From: a virus
IMG/VR virus record: IMGVR_UViG_3300045051_000258
Span: 1 to 47,990 of that record
Direction: 5' to 3' (one strand)
DNA: 47,990 nucleotides
A program made the translations under genes and the position numbers. Positions 7,111 to 15,517 of the stretch are shown piece after piece. How positions within the stretch are numbered: position 1 is the first letter of the stretch; each line of letters starts with the position of its first letter. The notes under the pieces were generated by a model. The model was given only the letters and a program-made list of their open reading frames with translations, ran no database searches and was not told where the DNA came from.

Positions 7111-7205
7111 GCGTATTTAGGATATTTTCTTCTCTTTACAGGTGTTTTTCTAACCAGAGTAATTTTCCTTCCAGTTCTTTTATTTACAAGTGTTCTTTTA
7201 CTCAT
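7107..7205 (-). CDS. 32-aa basic microprotein
   Basis: About a third of residues are Lys or Arg (begins MSKRTLVNKRTGRK, ends in RRKYPKYA). ATGA-coupled to the M23 gene and overlapping the upstream membrane microgene, so its reading frame is kept tight. Function unknown; could be a nucleic-acid-binding or cationic lysis peptide. Confidence 0.5.
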   Translation of the reverse strand: MSKRTLVNKRTGRKITLVRKTPVKRRKYPKYA

Positions 7206-7341
7206 TTAATTTCCATTCTTCTAAAATTGTGATTACTCTGTCTATTTTCTGTTCGAGTTGAGTTAATCTTTTAATTTCAGACGTGTGCCATATCAAAAGC
7301 ATAAGGATTATAAGTAATATTACCACAGCTATTTTTTTCAT
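7198..7341 (-). CDS. 47-aa single-span membrane microprotein
   Basis: MKK followed by a run of Ile/Leu/Val to about residue 18, then an amphipathic coiled-coil tail. Topology resembles a signal-anchored spanin-like or lysis accessory peptide. Overlaps both neighbours (8 and 4 bases), consistent with a coupled lysis cassette. Confidence 0.5.
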   Translation of the reverse strand: MKKIAVVILLIILMLLIWHTSEIKRLTQLEQKIDRVITILEEWKLNE

Positions 7342-7487
7342 TCATTTAATTCAAAACCATTTGATTTATCAATTAAAATGTTCAGTTTTATATTAGAATC
7401 ATCAACTCCCTTTTTTAAATTAAAGAAGAATATCGCTAGAAGAATGATTATTATTAAAATGATTATTTTATAGATGTTCTTCTTCAT
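7338..7487 (-). CDS. 49-aa single-span membrane microprotein
   Basis: MKKN followed by an Ile/Leu/Phe-rich span (residues about 6-22), then a short polar tail. It looks like a sibling of the 47-aa protein downstream. ATGA overlap on both sides. No family recognised; together with its neighbour it may form a two-component membrane-disruption pair. Confidence 0.5.
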   Translation of the reverse strand: MKKNIYKIIILIIIILLAIFFFNLKKGVDDSNIKLNILIDKSNGFELNE

Positions 7488-7780
7488 TTTATTAAATTTT
7501 GTATAATAAGAAGTGAGGTAGATACAAGACCGAGGGCCGCCATTACGATTTTCTCATTGTCCCACCTCGGTTTCTCCTTCCTATCACTCTCCTCTTCATC
7601 TCTTTTGGCCATGGCCGTTGCCACTGCTAAGTCTGTATTTATTTTGCTTATCTTGTCGTTTGTCTCTTTTTGGTAGTTATCTAATTTTACTCCAACCCCA
7701 TCTATTTTTCCACTCATCTCTCCCATTCGGTAAAGAATGAGTTCCATACTAGGCTTTTTTAATTCATCAGGTACGGTCAT
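7484..7780 (-). CDS. XhlA-like coiled-coil membrane protein
   Basis: The start at 7780 is set by a strong GGAGGAAC ribosome site directly before ATG; a longer frame to 7831 lacks one. 98 aa: a long polar coiled coil (residues about 15-65), a charged KRDEEESDRKEK segment, and one C-terminal hydrophobic span. This is the topology of XhlA/haemolysin-type phage lysis proteins. Overlaps the upstream four-span gene by 14 bases. Confidence 0.6.
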   Translation of the reverse strand: MTVPDELKKPSMELILYRMGEMSGKIDGVGVKLDNYQKETNDKISKINTDLAVATAMAKRDEEESDRKEKPRWDNEKIVMAALGLVSTSLLIIQNLIK

Positions 7781-8189
7781 GTTCCTCCTTTTCAAAATCG
7801 AATATCGCAAATGTGTACAAAAGGGTTGCAACTATTGCGGGCATCTGGTCTACGAATATAAATTGCCACGACTTCATCACTCCATCCGCATAGTGGCCTT
7901 GTGATATGTGATATATAGCTGAACTAGAGGTTAGAAGTAGGAATCCTAGTTGAGGAAGGAAAAGAAGAAAACGAAAACCATCTCCTTTTGCGAAGAATCC
8001 AGCTAGGGCTAGTAAAGTTGCTATCAGCATAAGTACCGCTCCAAATTTAAAATCCGAGAATGTTTGGTAGAAAAAACCTAAGTTAGCTACCCGTAGAGGT
8101 TCTTGAGAGGCTAGGACAAACAAAGAGGTTATTCCTTGAGTAAGAATAGCATAAAGGATGATGAATCTATTTTTAGGTTTTGGTTTCAT
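7767..8189 (-). CDS. 140-aa polytopic membrane protein
   Basis: About four hydrophobic segments (near residues 10-28, 50-66, 72-90 and 110-128) separated by short loops, with a charged tail (DFEKEEHDRT). Coupled to the 91-aa gene upstream by a 4-base overlap. No named family recognised. Position in the lysis block suggests a holin or envelope protein. Confidence 0.5.
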   Translation of the reverse strand: MKPKPKNRFIILYAILTQGITSLFVLASQEPLRVANLGFFYQTFSDFKFGAVLMLIATLLALAGFFAKGDGFRFLLFLPQLGFLLLTSSSAIYHISQGHYADGVMKSWQFIFVDQMPAIVATLLYTFAIFDFEKEEHDRT

Positions 8190-8461
8190 CTTCCCTCGTA
8201 TTTCTGTACTGGTTTATCACCAGTTCCGCCTATCGCACTATGGTTTGTACGACTAAAGTAAAATCCTATTATTAAGAAGAAAGCATTAGTTAGCTCCTGA
8301 CTCAAAACTTTGGTGACTGAACTATATATAACCGCTCCCGTAATAATTACTGCTATAGCTGATTGCGTACCTTCCCATATAAGATTTACTCTTCTTTGAC
8401 CAGCTGTAACTAAATCTTCTTGGGTTGTTGTCGTTGGTGCTACTGATTGCTCCTCTTGCAT
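8186..8461 (-). CDS. 91-aa protein with two membrane segments
   Basis: A polar Thr-rich N terminus (about 25 residues), then two hydrophobic segments (about 33-48 and 58-71) and a basic tail. Similar in size to small holins. It is the first of a five-gene overlapping membrane-protein block. Its start lies 40 bases from the divergent moron promoter on the other strand. Confidence 0.5.
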   Translation of the reverse strand: MQEEQSVAPTTTTQEDLVTAGQRRVNLIWEGTQSAIAVIITGAVIYSSVTKVLSQELTNAFFLIIGFYFSRTNHSAIGGTGDKPVQKYEGR

Positions 8462-8500
8462 ACATTTATTATCTCGTAGTGCAGAAAATGTCTCAAGTTA

Positions 8501-8529
8501 TTGACTTGAGATTATTATTTTGGTATAAT
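8501..8529 (+). promoter_or_regulatory. consensus extended -10 promoter
   Basis: TTGACT (8501-8506), a 17-base spacer and TATAAT (8524-8529), preceded by TG at the extended -10 position (8521-8522). It is the best sigma70-type promoter in the window, yet it faces against the late operon. The predicted start near 8536 is only about 7 bases before the ATG at 8543. Confidence 0.8.
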
Positions 8530-8542
8530 TCTGTAAAGAGTT

Positions 8543-8707
8543 ATGGGAATTATATTTGGCCTAATCTTGGTTTTACTAATTTTTGGTGTACCTGCTATTG
8601 TTGGAGAAATATTCGGAATAAATCCTATTTTGGCTGGACTAATACTTTTTGTTTTCTTAATCGGAATAGCTGCTTTTGATAACGACGAACACAATCCCTA
8701 CATCTAG
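8543..8707 (+). CDS. 54-aa two-span membrane moron
   Basis: Plus-strand microgene inside the minus-strand late operon, too short for most gene callers. It encodes two hydrophobic segments (about residues 2-22 and 27-43) and an acidic tail (DNDEHNPYI). It has its own consensus promoter and almost no leader, and it fills exactly the gap between the genes at 8186 and 8708. This is the arrangement of lysogenic-conversion morons such as superinfection-exclusion proteins. Function is inference. Confidence 0.7.
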   Translation: MGIIFGLILVLLIFGVPAIVGEIFGINPILAGLILFVFLIGIAAFDNDEHNPYI

Positions 8708-10108
8708 TTACTTCTTATATCTTGAAAGTCCAACAGCACCAGCTCCAGTGATTGCAGCCCAAGGCCAAAGTCTTCCAATAATGCCACCAAGTGCTGATTT
8801 AGCTTGATATACTTTACCCAAACCTTTTTCTAATCCTCCAGCCGCAGGAGATATTCTAGATATAACATCGGTAAGAGCACTTCTTGTAGCTGCATTATAC
8901 GAGGCTGAACTTTTCCCGAGTAAATCCTGAGTTGGACCGAAAGCTGCCCTACCCCTACTGGAAATTTCTGTCAATAAATCGCCAAGAGATAAGGGTCTAG
9001 CATTTGCTCCTCCAAAAGTTTGTATATCTTGCCCCGCCAGTGTCCTAGCTGTAGGTATATCTTGAGGACCAGCATTACCAACTCCTCCAGAAGCGTATTT
9101 CACCCCAGCTTCAGGGATGATACTACTTGAAGGTAACTTTCCCCCCATGTTTATAGCTCTAGTTAAGAAAGCATCCCTTGCTGCTCCTAAGGTTCTAATA
9201 GGATGAAGAATTGCATTTAGTCCCGCTCCTTTAAGAGTTGCAACTCCAGCAGCAGGACCACTATATTTATTAGCAGCTTCTCTTGTAAGGGGAATGCCAC
9301 CGCTTTTGAGTTGGTCAAGCCAATTTCCTACTCCCGCTATCGCTCCACCTACGATTGGATTTTTACCAAACCCCCCACCCACTGTCATACCCGCAGCTCC
9401 GTAAGGTAAATTAGGAAGGGGTACATCAACCTTTTCTTTACCAGTATTCAATACCCTTTGAAGTAAATTTCTGTGGTCGATTGGTGTGACTGGTGCATCA
9501 GCTGGATATTTAGACATTACATCGCTTAATGATGAAGGATTTTTCTTTCTCAAGCCATTATAATAATTGTCGGTTTTTGGAATACCAAGTCCTTCACGGA
9601 TATTCTTAAATGCTAGTTCTGCCTCTTGAGGAGTCAAATCAGCATCAGCAAGTGCTTGAAGTTGTGCAGCCTGTTCAGCCATGGCAATATTCCCTGAATC
9701 GCCCGCAGCTTTTGCAAGTGTTGCTCCAAGTGTCCTTGCATATCTACTAAAGTTTTCATATTCACTGCTCGCTTCAAACTTCGTGCCGTATTTATGTATT
9801 ACTCTACCCAGTGCATTTGTTTGTGCTGGCAGGGCAAGTTTATCTTCATTAGGAAACCACATGGATTCCAGAACTGAAAGTCGTTGGTCAAGAGTTCCCT
9901 CATTCTTTTTTTGTTTAAGCTCATCGGCAGTTGGTTTAGGAATGAGTCCCGAAATACTACTGTACCAAGAAGCATGTTTAGGGTCAGTGAGAGCTTTCAT
10001 TAGCAGTGCCCTTTGGAGAAGGTCTGAATTATCTCCCGTTCCACTAGCAGCTCCCCCGCTTTCGGGAGTATCTATGAATTTATTTTGTGATACCGACCAA
10101 GTTGCCAT
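8708..10108 (-). CDS. putative internal virion/ejection protein
   Basis: 466 aa. Ala/Gly-rich, with amphipathic helices in the first 250 residues, Gly-rich stretches near 230-260, and a C-terminal hydrophobic span (WPWAAITGAGAVGL). No catalytic motif. It follows two other Ala/Gln-rich proteins downstream of the tail nozzle. This is where podovirus ejection proteins lie, and no longer tape-measure candidate exists. Role is by context and composition. Confidence 0.5.
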   Translation of the reverse strand: MATWSVSQNKFIDTPESGGAASGTGDNSDLLQRALLMKALTDPKHASWYSSISGLIPKPTADELKQKKNEGTLDQRLSVLESMWFPNEDKLALPAQTNALGRVIHKYGTKFEASSEYENFSRYARTLGATLAKAAGDSGNIAMAEQAAQLQALADADLTPQEAELAFKNIREGLGIPKTDNYYNGLRKKNPSSLSDVMSKYPADAPVTPIDHRNLLQRVLNTGKEKVDVPLPNLPYGAAGMTVGGGFGKNPIVGGAIAGVGNWLDQLKSGGIPLTREAANKYSGPAAGVATLKGAGLNAILHPIRTLGAARDAFLTRAINMGGKLPSSSIIPEAGVKYASGGVGNAGPQDIPTARTLAGQDIQTFGGANARPLSLGDLLTEISSRGRAAFGPTQDLLGKSSASYNAATRSALTDVISRISPAAGGLEKGLGKVYQAKSALGGIIGRLWPWAAITGAGAVGLSRYKK

Positions 10109-10109
10109 T

Positions 10110-10829
10110 TTATTCGATTACATCTGCTCCTGACGGGACCCATGATTGATATTGTTTGTTCCATTCCCATTGTCCTTCTGGAGACCTCCAATTAGTATTT
10201 ACATACTGGGGGTCATTAGGAGGAGGGTTAATTGGTTGCGGTTCTGATGGCTGACTATTTGATTCTCCGCCTCCTCCGCCGCCAAGAATGGCTAGGATAT
10301 CAGCCAAGGAGCCCAATCCAGAATCACCAGACCCAGACTTAGCAAGTTGTGCTTGTTTATAAGCAACATCGCTCTTAGCTCCTGCCAGTCCAAATAATCT
10401 TGCATATTTATCTGCGGCTAGTTGTGCCGCTCCTTGAGCCGAGGTAACATTGGCCCCAAAAGCTCCAGTTGCCCTACTGATTATATCTTGAATTGAACCT
10501 AGTCTTTGGCCTAATATGTCTACATTATTCTGGTAAGGAAGATAGGCCTGATTTGTCGCCTGTTGTACTAGGGCTTCTCTTTGGAAGGGATTGAAAATAT
10601 CCTGATATTGTACCCTAGCGGCAGAAGGAGCATTAAAATAATTCACCATGCTCGTATTTTTTTCGTTAATCAGGTCTTTGTTGTAATCAAGTTTTTGGTT
10701 AATCGCATCTTTAAGTGCCGCTGGGAGCATGGACGCAGCTGTTTGATATTGGGTGGCTGTCTGGGTTGCGGTATCTGCAGCTGTTCCTGCTGCTGTAAGT
10801 TCTGGATTATTGGTGTATTGGTCAATCAT
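10110..10829 (-). CDS. putative internal virion protein
   Basis: 239 aa. Ala/Gln/Thr-rich helical protein with a Gly-rich segment (around residue 185) and a Pro/Asn-rich C terminus ending in a W-rich SPEGQWEWNKQYQSWVPSG motif, perhaps a surface-contact element. One base separates it from the 466-aa gene. Composition and location suggest a virion-packaged or tail-associated protein. Confidence 0.5.
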   Translation of the reverse strand: MIDQYTNNPELTAAGTAADTATQTATQYQTAASMLPAALKDAINQKLDYNKDLINEKNTSMVNYFNAPSAARVQYQDIFNPFQREALVQQATNQAYLPYQNNVDILGQRLGSIQDIISRATGAFGANVTSAQGAAQLAADKYARLFGLAGAKSDVAYKQAQLAKSGSGDSGLGSLADILAILGGGGGGESNSQPSEPQPINPPPNDPQYVNTNWRSPEGQWEWNKQYQSWVPSGADVIE

Positions 10830-10841
10830 ATTTTAATTATA

Positions 10842-11582
10842 TCAAGCATAAGTCCCAAATGCGGCATCATAATAATTTTTTTCTTTGATTCCATATTCAT
10901 TAAGAGCCTCGCCTTTTCTCTGTAAAACCCCTCCTTCGATTGCAGCTTTTTCTGCTCTGTTTTGGTCTCTTGTATATTGCGAAAGTGCGGTGTCAAGATT
11001 CTCACCAGTTCTTTGCTCACTAGTTTTAGCTTGAGCTGTGTTGTAACCATAATTACTTAAATAATTCCCAACCTGTGCTTGATTTTCGGTTTGAAGTTCT
11101 TTAACATCCCGTCCACGGACTCCTGAAAAGAAAAGCCCTCGACCCGCATAGCCTTCATTAGTATTTCTAACTGCTGTATCAAGTGCCCGTCTTTGGACTC
11201 CAGTGTAATACTCTTTTCCTGCATTTAATTGTTCAAGTGTAGTTTTTAAATCTTCAGCACTTCTTGACTTGGTCCTCTCAACATTGCTCGTATAGTCTGT
11301 TAAAAGTTCCTTGTAATAAGGAGCGTATTCAGCAGTTGAGGCCTGTCTAGCTAGAGCTTCATCGAAAGAAAAAGGATTAGCGGATTCATAAGGAGCCACC
11401 TTCTGAACGAGGGGAAGAAATGAATTGACTGCCTGTTGAAGGATACTGTCTGCCCCACCCGTTGGGGTGTTTGTTGAGCTAGAGTGTTTGGAGTTCCAAT
11501 CCGCTTGTGCTTCCACTTCACCCCAGCCAGTATAGGCTACCGTTCCATATTTATTAAGTGAATCTTGTTGTGATAATGCCAT
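10842..11582 (-). CDS. putative internal virion protein
   Basis: 246 aa. Long helical, Gln/Thr/Ala-rich protein with a central YAGRGLFFSGVRGRDV segment, a pattern I recognise from podovirus-like internal or tail proteins of unknown role. It lies directly after the Ser/Thr-tailed 124-aa gene. No enzymatic motif seen. Confidence 0.5.
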   Translation of the reverse strand: MALSQQDSLNKYGTVAYTGWGEVEAQADWNSKHSSSTNTPTGGADSILQQAVNSFLPLVQKVAPYESANPFSFDEALARQASTAEYAPYYKELLTDYTSNVERTKSRSAEDLKTTLEQLNAGKEYYTGVQRRALDTAVRNTNEGYAGRGLFFSGVRGRDVKELQTENQAQVGNYLSNYGYNTAQAKTSEQRTGENLDTALSQYTRDQNRAEKAAIEGGVLQRKGEALNEYGIKEKNYYDAAFGTYA

Positions 11583-11584
11583 TT

Positions 11585-11959
11585 TTACGTTGTACTAGTT
11601 GATGTGCTGGTGGAACTGGTTGACGTACTACTCGTACTAGAACTCGTCGAACTAGTACTCGTGCTACTCCACAAAACATCAGCCCATTGTCCGTCTCCAA
11701 CCCACAACTTAACCTTTTGATTGTCTCCGTCCCAATAGATTTTACCTAAGTCGTTTCCTTGAGGTTTAACCCGCAAGTCTTTCAACTTAATCATCCTATT
11801 GAAGAGCATATCATCTAATAATACTTCAAATTGTGCACCTGGAATAAAGTCCGCCTGTTTATTGGCTGCTTCAGGCGTTCTACTTACAAAGGGGTCGAAA
11901 CCTCCTTGCTTCCAGTCTGTGCTATCTTTAATTCTATCTTCTTGTGTGTTATCTTTCAA
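11585..11959 (-). CDS. fibre-module protein with Ser/Thr tail
   Basis: 124 aa. The centre (about residues 50-93) has a KIYWDGDNQKVKLWVGDGQW pattern. The same G..YYD...LYIY.G..W module occurs in the proteins at 32974, 33273 and 33977. It is followed by 30 residues made only of Ser and Thr. No ATG is available near the start; TTG at 11959 is used here, directly after the preceding stop, without a good ribosome site. Likely a virion surface protein whose tail could be glycosylated. Confidence 0.6.
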   Translation of the reverse strand: MKDNTQEDRIKDSTDWKQGGFDPFVSRTPEAANKQADFIPGAQFEVLLDDMLFNRMIKLKDLRVKPQGNDLGKIYWDGDNQKVKLWVGDGQWADVLWSSTSTSSTSSSTSSTSTSSTSTSTSTT

Positions 11960-11960
11960 T

Positions 11961-13469
11961 TTAGTTAAGAGAATCAGGGCTAAAATAAATATCTAATCCC
12001 TCGAATGAAAATCTGTCTCCCGAAGAGCTTTCTATAATTCTAAACTTAATTCTCTTACCCCTTTGTCCCGCTGGGAAGATTAACTCACTCTGTGTATTTT
12101 TAACTTTACCTAATGTCTGCCAGTCCCCGTCATCCAGTTTATATTGAACGGTAATAGCCCGTACCCCGTCCACAAAGACATGAACCTTCTGAAACAGTTT
12201 AAAGACGGCTGGATAGTCAAGGTAATAATCTTTAGTCTCTAACGTAAAGGCAATATCGGTCCCATCAAATGAATTGCCACTATCTTGCTGAAACACTACT
12301 CCATCAGTTGTTCCAAAAAAGACTCTTTCTTCAGAGGAAAGAATACCGTTATAAGTTGTGTCTGCGGAGTTGTAGGTAATCGTAGCATCGTTATAGCCAA
12401 TGGCAGACCTGTCATCTCGGAAGGTAAAGAATACTGTGGGCTCAACTGTAAGGCTTCTGACTGTCAAAGCGTTTTTAGCTATATCAAAATCAATCAAACA
12501 TTTATTTATCTGAATATTGGCACGGGTATTGTTTATATCACCTACATAACAATAATAATGGTCATTTTTAGTGTAAGCACAAGCATCTGTTAAATTCTTG
12601 GTAGAAATTCCTTCAATAATGTCTTTAATCTTTCGGGAGATAAGTTTACTCGTTGAACCGTCATACATATAAAGTCCTGATGAATGCAGATAAATCGTAA
12701 ACCCAAGTAGTTCTTTAACCGACCTCTGACTTACCGTACCAGGGGCCCCTGGCACTTTATAGAGGGTATTGGTGTTATAGCGGTACAAAGCATTCTCTTT
12801 GAAGACTAGAAGAGTGTTTGAATTCACAGATAAGCCTTTAATCACATCTCGGTCGTCACTATCTACGTCAAACCAGTTCTCCGCATTATTCCAGCTTATA
12901 AGGTGTGTTGTATCATCAGGCAAGTCAGAATAAATTACTCTTGAGGGATAGGTTGTAGCCCCATCTACAACATATGCGGTGTAAATGCGGGAATTATATA
13001 GTTTAATGAACTTAGCTTTGGGAGCCGAAGTAACATTGGTTGCGGTAGACCAGGCTGTATAGTTGTTAAATCTGGTAACGTCATCAAAATTCACCATAAA
13101 TATCCCATCCAGGAAATATTCAAATTGTGCTTTAGCTCCCGAAGTTAAAGAGAGAATGTGGGGAGTCCAACTGTCTGTTGCTGAATTGTAAGTATAGACA
13201 TCAGAGCTGGCGGCATCGTCCGCCACAACCAACTGTTTCATCGTTCCATCTGATTTGTACCCTGATGCAGCACCTAGAATTGTGTAGCCTGTATTTACAT
13301 CACTTCCTCTTTGAGTGTAGCCACGGGTTTTAAATACTGGGCCCACCCTCTCTAGGTCTCCGTTAATTAAAAGGGGATATTCGTTGTCTGAAGCCAGTAT
13401 TCTCCCTACAGCCTGCTGCATTCCCCCAGAAAAGTCTGGAAAAAATCGGTGTAAATAATTTTCGCTCAT
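11961..13469 (-). CDS. tail nozzle-like beta-propeller protein
   Basis: 502 aa. Begins with a FFPDFSGGMQQAVGRI segment and LLINGDLERVG. It continues with many short beta repeats (YNSATDSWTPH, LLVFKENALYRY, LYMYDGSTSKLI), the look of the beta-propeller-like podovirus nozzle (T7 gp12-like). It follows the adaptor-like protein, as in T7-like tails. A C-terminal beta-sandwich (about 380-500) is plausible. Assignment is by pattern and order. Confidence 0.6.
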   Translation of the reverse strand: MSENYLHRFFPDFSGGMQQAVGRILASDNEYPLLINGDLERVGPVFKTRGYTQRGSDVNTGYTILGAASGYKSDGTMKQLVVADDAASSDVYTYNSATDSWTPHILSLTSGAKAQFEYFLDGIFMVNFDDVTRFNNYTAWSTATNVTSAPKAKFIKLYNSRIYTAYVVDGATTYPSRVIYSDLPDDTTHLISWNNAENWFDVDSDDRDVIKGLSVNSNTLLVFKENALYRYNTNTLYKVPGAPGTVSQRSVKELLGFTIYLHSSGLYMYDGSTSKLISRKIKDIIEGISTKNLTDACAYTKNDHYYCYVGDINNTRANIQINKCLIDFDIAKNALTVRSLTVEPTVFFTFRDDRSAIGYNDATITYNSADTTYNGILSSEERVFFGTTDGVVFQQDSGNSFDGTDIAFTLETKDYYLDYPAVFKLFQKVHVFVDGVRAITVQYKLDDGDWQTLGKVKNTQSELIFPAGQRGKRIKFRIIESSSGDRFSFEGLDIYFSPDSLN

Positions 13470-13487
13470 AATTTTGTTTCATACATA

Positions 13488-14693
13488 TCACCAGTCCGTC
13501 TCAGAATTTCTCGAAAGGCTTTGACTTCCACCAAATAATCTTGCATCAGCATCTGGCCCTTTGTATCTCCACAGGTTTCTTAATGAGCCCACTTGTTTCT
13601 TCTGCATCATCTTTAAGAGTTCGACTTGTTCTCTAAATATCCTGTCGTATCTATCAGCATTGGTTTCTTCTTTTCGTATCTGGAATATTTGAGCTAAAGC
13701 GTAATCTTCCAACATCGAAGGAATGGGTACTTGAGTGAGGTCTCCATAGCTATCTAAATCAGTAATTATCGTGTAATACTTGGGAATTAAATCAAGTCCT
13801 GCTGTTTCGGGTTTGGGCCAGACTTTTAAGTATCCAGTAGTATTGGTCGAATCTCCTGGGTCAATTGTATAAAACTCTAATTTGTCATCATCTGAGGCAG
13901 TATTGTCTCTACTTTCGTAATCAAACTCTATTCCTGGTAAGTATTTAAGATTGTAATTTGAATCTGTTGAACCACTCACAAATCTATATTTAACAGTACT
14001 CATTCTTCCAAAGTCCGAAGGAAGATTGTAGGTTGATTGAGAGGCCACAGTATCAATCGTTGTACCTGTTTTGAATAGGAACCACCATCTATCATATAGG
14101 GTATAAATCTTGTCTTGTGCTTCATTGAAGTATCTGATTATCTCGGTATCGGAAACGGTCTTACTTTCAGGGTCATTTATGGTTTTTCTGACCTGACGAA
14201 TCATATAACCCACTGAGTTTTTAGCCCATCCTGAAGCAGTAATCGTATCGGAATAGTCCGAATAAGCTGCGTTTTCTGTTGAGTAGTATCTGTACTTCCA
14301 TTGATAGGTACTCGTGGCGGCCGTATCTCTATACTCTGTGTTAATTGCGTCATAATGGAGGTCGGCTGGCATCGACCCGTAGACAGTCCAGCTTCCCGTT
14401 GAGGTTGTGGCGTAGCTTAATTCATATTTATCCCATCTCAAAAAAGTTACAGGAGTTCCTTTAGCGTGAGAATAATTGAGTGAGGCAATAGTTAATGTTG
14501 TTGCATTTCCAGGACTTGCAGTTAAGTGACTTATTTCACTTTTCTCAAGTCCAGGTTCTCCTACCAGAATATAATTACCATTGACAAAAGAGGTCGAAGA
14601 ATCGACATTAAGTGTAGTTCCCGAAGAATAATCTTGGGAAATATTTGTACTTATGTTATCCGACAGGTTCGGATTTCTTATTGATACAACTAT
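13488..14693 (-). CDS. head-tail adaptor-like protein with AUA start
   Basis: 401 aa if started at the ATA at 14693, which lies 8 bases after a perfect AAAGGAGG; no ATG, GTG or TTG occurs in frame until far downstream (TTG at 14441). The region before that TTG is open and protein-like. The middle, VRKTINDPESKTVSDTEI then IRYFNEAQDKI with Trp residues, resembles podovirus adaptor proteins. The ATA directly follows, and is in frame with, the TAA of the 62-aa zinc protein. Stop readthrough giving a 464-aa fusion is the alternative. Confidence 0.6.
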   Translation of the reverse strand: MVVSIRNPNLSDNISTNISQDYSSGTTLNVDSSTSFVNGNYILVGEPGLEKSEISHLTASPGNATTLTIASLNYSHAKGTPVTFLRWDKYELSYATTSTGSWTVYGSMPADLHYDAINTEYRDTAATSTYQWKYRYYSTENAAYSDYSDTITASGWAKNSVGYMIRQVRKTINDPESKTVSDTEIIRYFNEAQDKIYTLYDRWWFLFKTGTTIDTVASQSTYNLPSDFGRMSTVKYRFVSGSTDSNYNLKYLPGIEFDYESRDNTASDDDKLEFYTIDPGDSTNTTGYLKVWPKPETAGLDLIPKYYTIITDLDSYGDLTQVPIPSMLEDYALAQIFQIRKEETNADRYDRIFREQVELLKMMQKKQVGSLRNLWRYKGPDADARLFGGSQSLSRNSETDW

Positions 14694-14882
14694 TTAGTTA
14701 TCCTCCTTTACTAATTTACCCAATACATCTTTATTAGATTTTTCCTGTTTGTCTTTAATCTTTTTCCTGCATGGGGCACAGAGGTCAAATACATGTCCAA
14801 TCCCATGCTCATCCTTATAGAATATTTCATCTAGGGCATTAGGAAAAACATCTCCGCATGAATCACAGGTAAAGGTCTTCAT
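14694..14882 (-). CDS. 62-aa zinc-ribbon protein
   Basis: CDSCGDVF and CAPCRKK pairs form a four-cysteine zinc ribbon, followed by a Lys-rich helix. The ATG overlaps the end of the previous gene. Its TAA is followed in the same frame by the large adaptor-like reading frame. An unusual protein among tail genes; role unknown. Confidence 0.6.
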   Translation of the reverse strand: MKTFTCDSCGDVFPNALDEIFYKDEHGIGHVFDLCAPCRKKIKDKQEKSNKDVLGKLVKEDN

Positions 14883-15517
14883 GTTAAAAAACTAAGTATG
14901 CTGGCATTAAAAATATTCGGTGCAAAAGAAACTATGATTCCTCCCACATCTCCCACACTGAAAGTTGCATTTAAGTTTGTTGAGCCTGGAGGAGTAATTG
15001 CTGCATTTCTATCAAGTGCTGCGACATTGTTGTTGTTGATTCTTAATGTAGTATTGGACCCAGCAGCCGTGCTGCTTCCCCCTACCAGACCCATGGTTGT
15101 CCAACAATTATTTTTAATTGTAGTCGTTGTGACCGATAAAGAAGTACCACTGTGTACAGTATTTGTATTTATTGAATCTGGGAAGCCTGTTTGGCGAACT
15201 CCCTTATAAGAAATACTCACCGCCTCAAAATAAGCGGAACTTAATGAAACAACCACATTATGTGCACCTGAAGCTGGATTGATTAAATAAAAACCTACAA
15301 GAGTTGTAGAACCTGTAGGAGGAGATGTAACTGTTTGAGATATCTTAGTCATTGCAACCCCGTTATAAGTAGCCCCAGTGGTTTTGTCTCCGTCTCCGCT
15401 ACCACTTCTGCCCCAAACTATTAGAAGACGATTCGTACCGCTACAAGTATGAGACCAGGTCAATGAAGTACCTGGATTTACGTTTCCGCCAGAGATAGAG
15501 GTATCATACTGTATCAT
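14879..15517 (-). CDS. beta-rich tail/fibre protein
   Basis: 212 aa. Thr/Ser/Gly/Asn-rich beta sequence beginning with SISGGNVNPGTSLTWSHT, with repeated strands typical of phage or metagenomic surface beta-sandwich domains. Coupled (ATGA) to the gene upstream. I infer a virion surface or receptor-binding role. No catalytic motif. Confidence 0.55.
   Translation of the reverse strand: MIQYDTSISGGNVNPGTSLTWSHTCSGTNRLLIVWGRSGSGDGDKTTGATYNGVAMTKISQTVTSPPTGSTTLVGFYLINPASGAHNVVVSLSSAYFEAVSISYKGVRQTGFPDSINTNTVHSGTSLSVTTTTIKNNCWTTMGLVGGSSTAAGSNTTLRINNNNVAALDRNAAITPPGSTNLNATFSVGDVGGIIVSFAPNIFNASILSFLT

Noticed and set aside
8425-8679. Plus-strand frame of 84 codons overlapping the moron
   Set aside because: Runs out of frame over the promoter and the 54-aa gene; the shorter frame has the promoter and membrane pattern.
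8708-10108. Tape-measure protein of a long-tailed phage
   Set aside because: Too short, without the long coiled-coil repeats, and no tail tube, chaperone or baseplate genes nearby.
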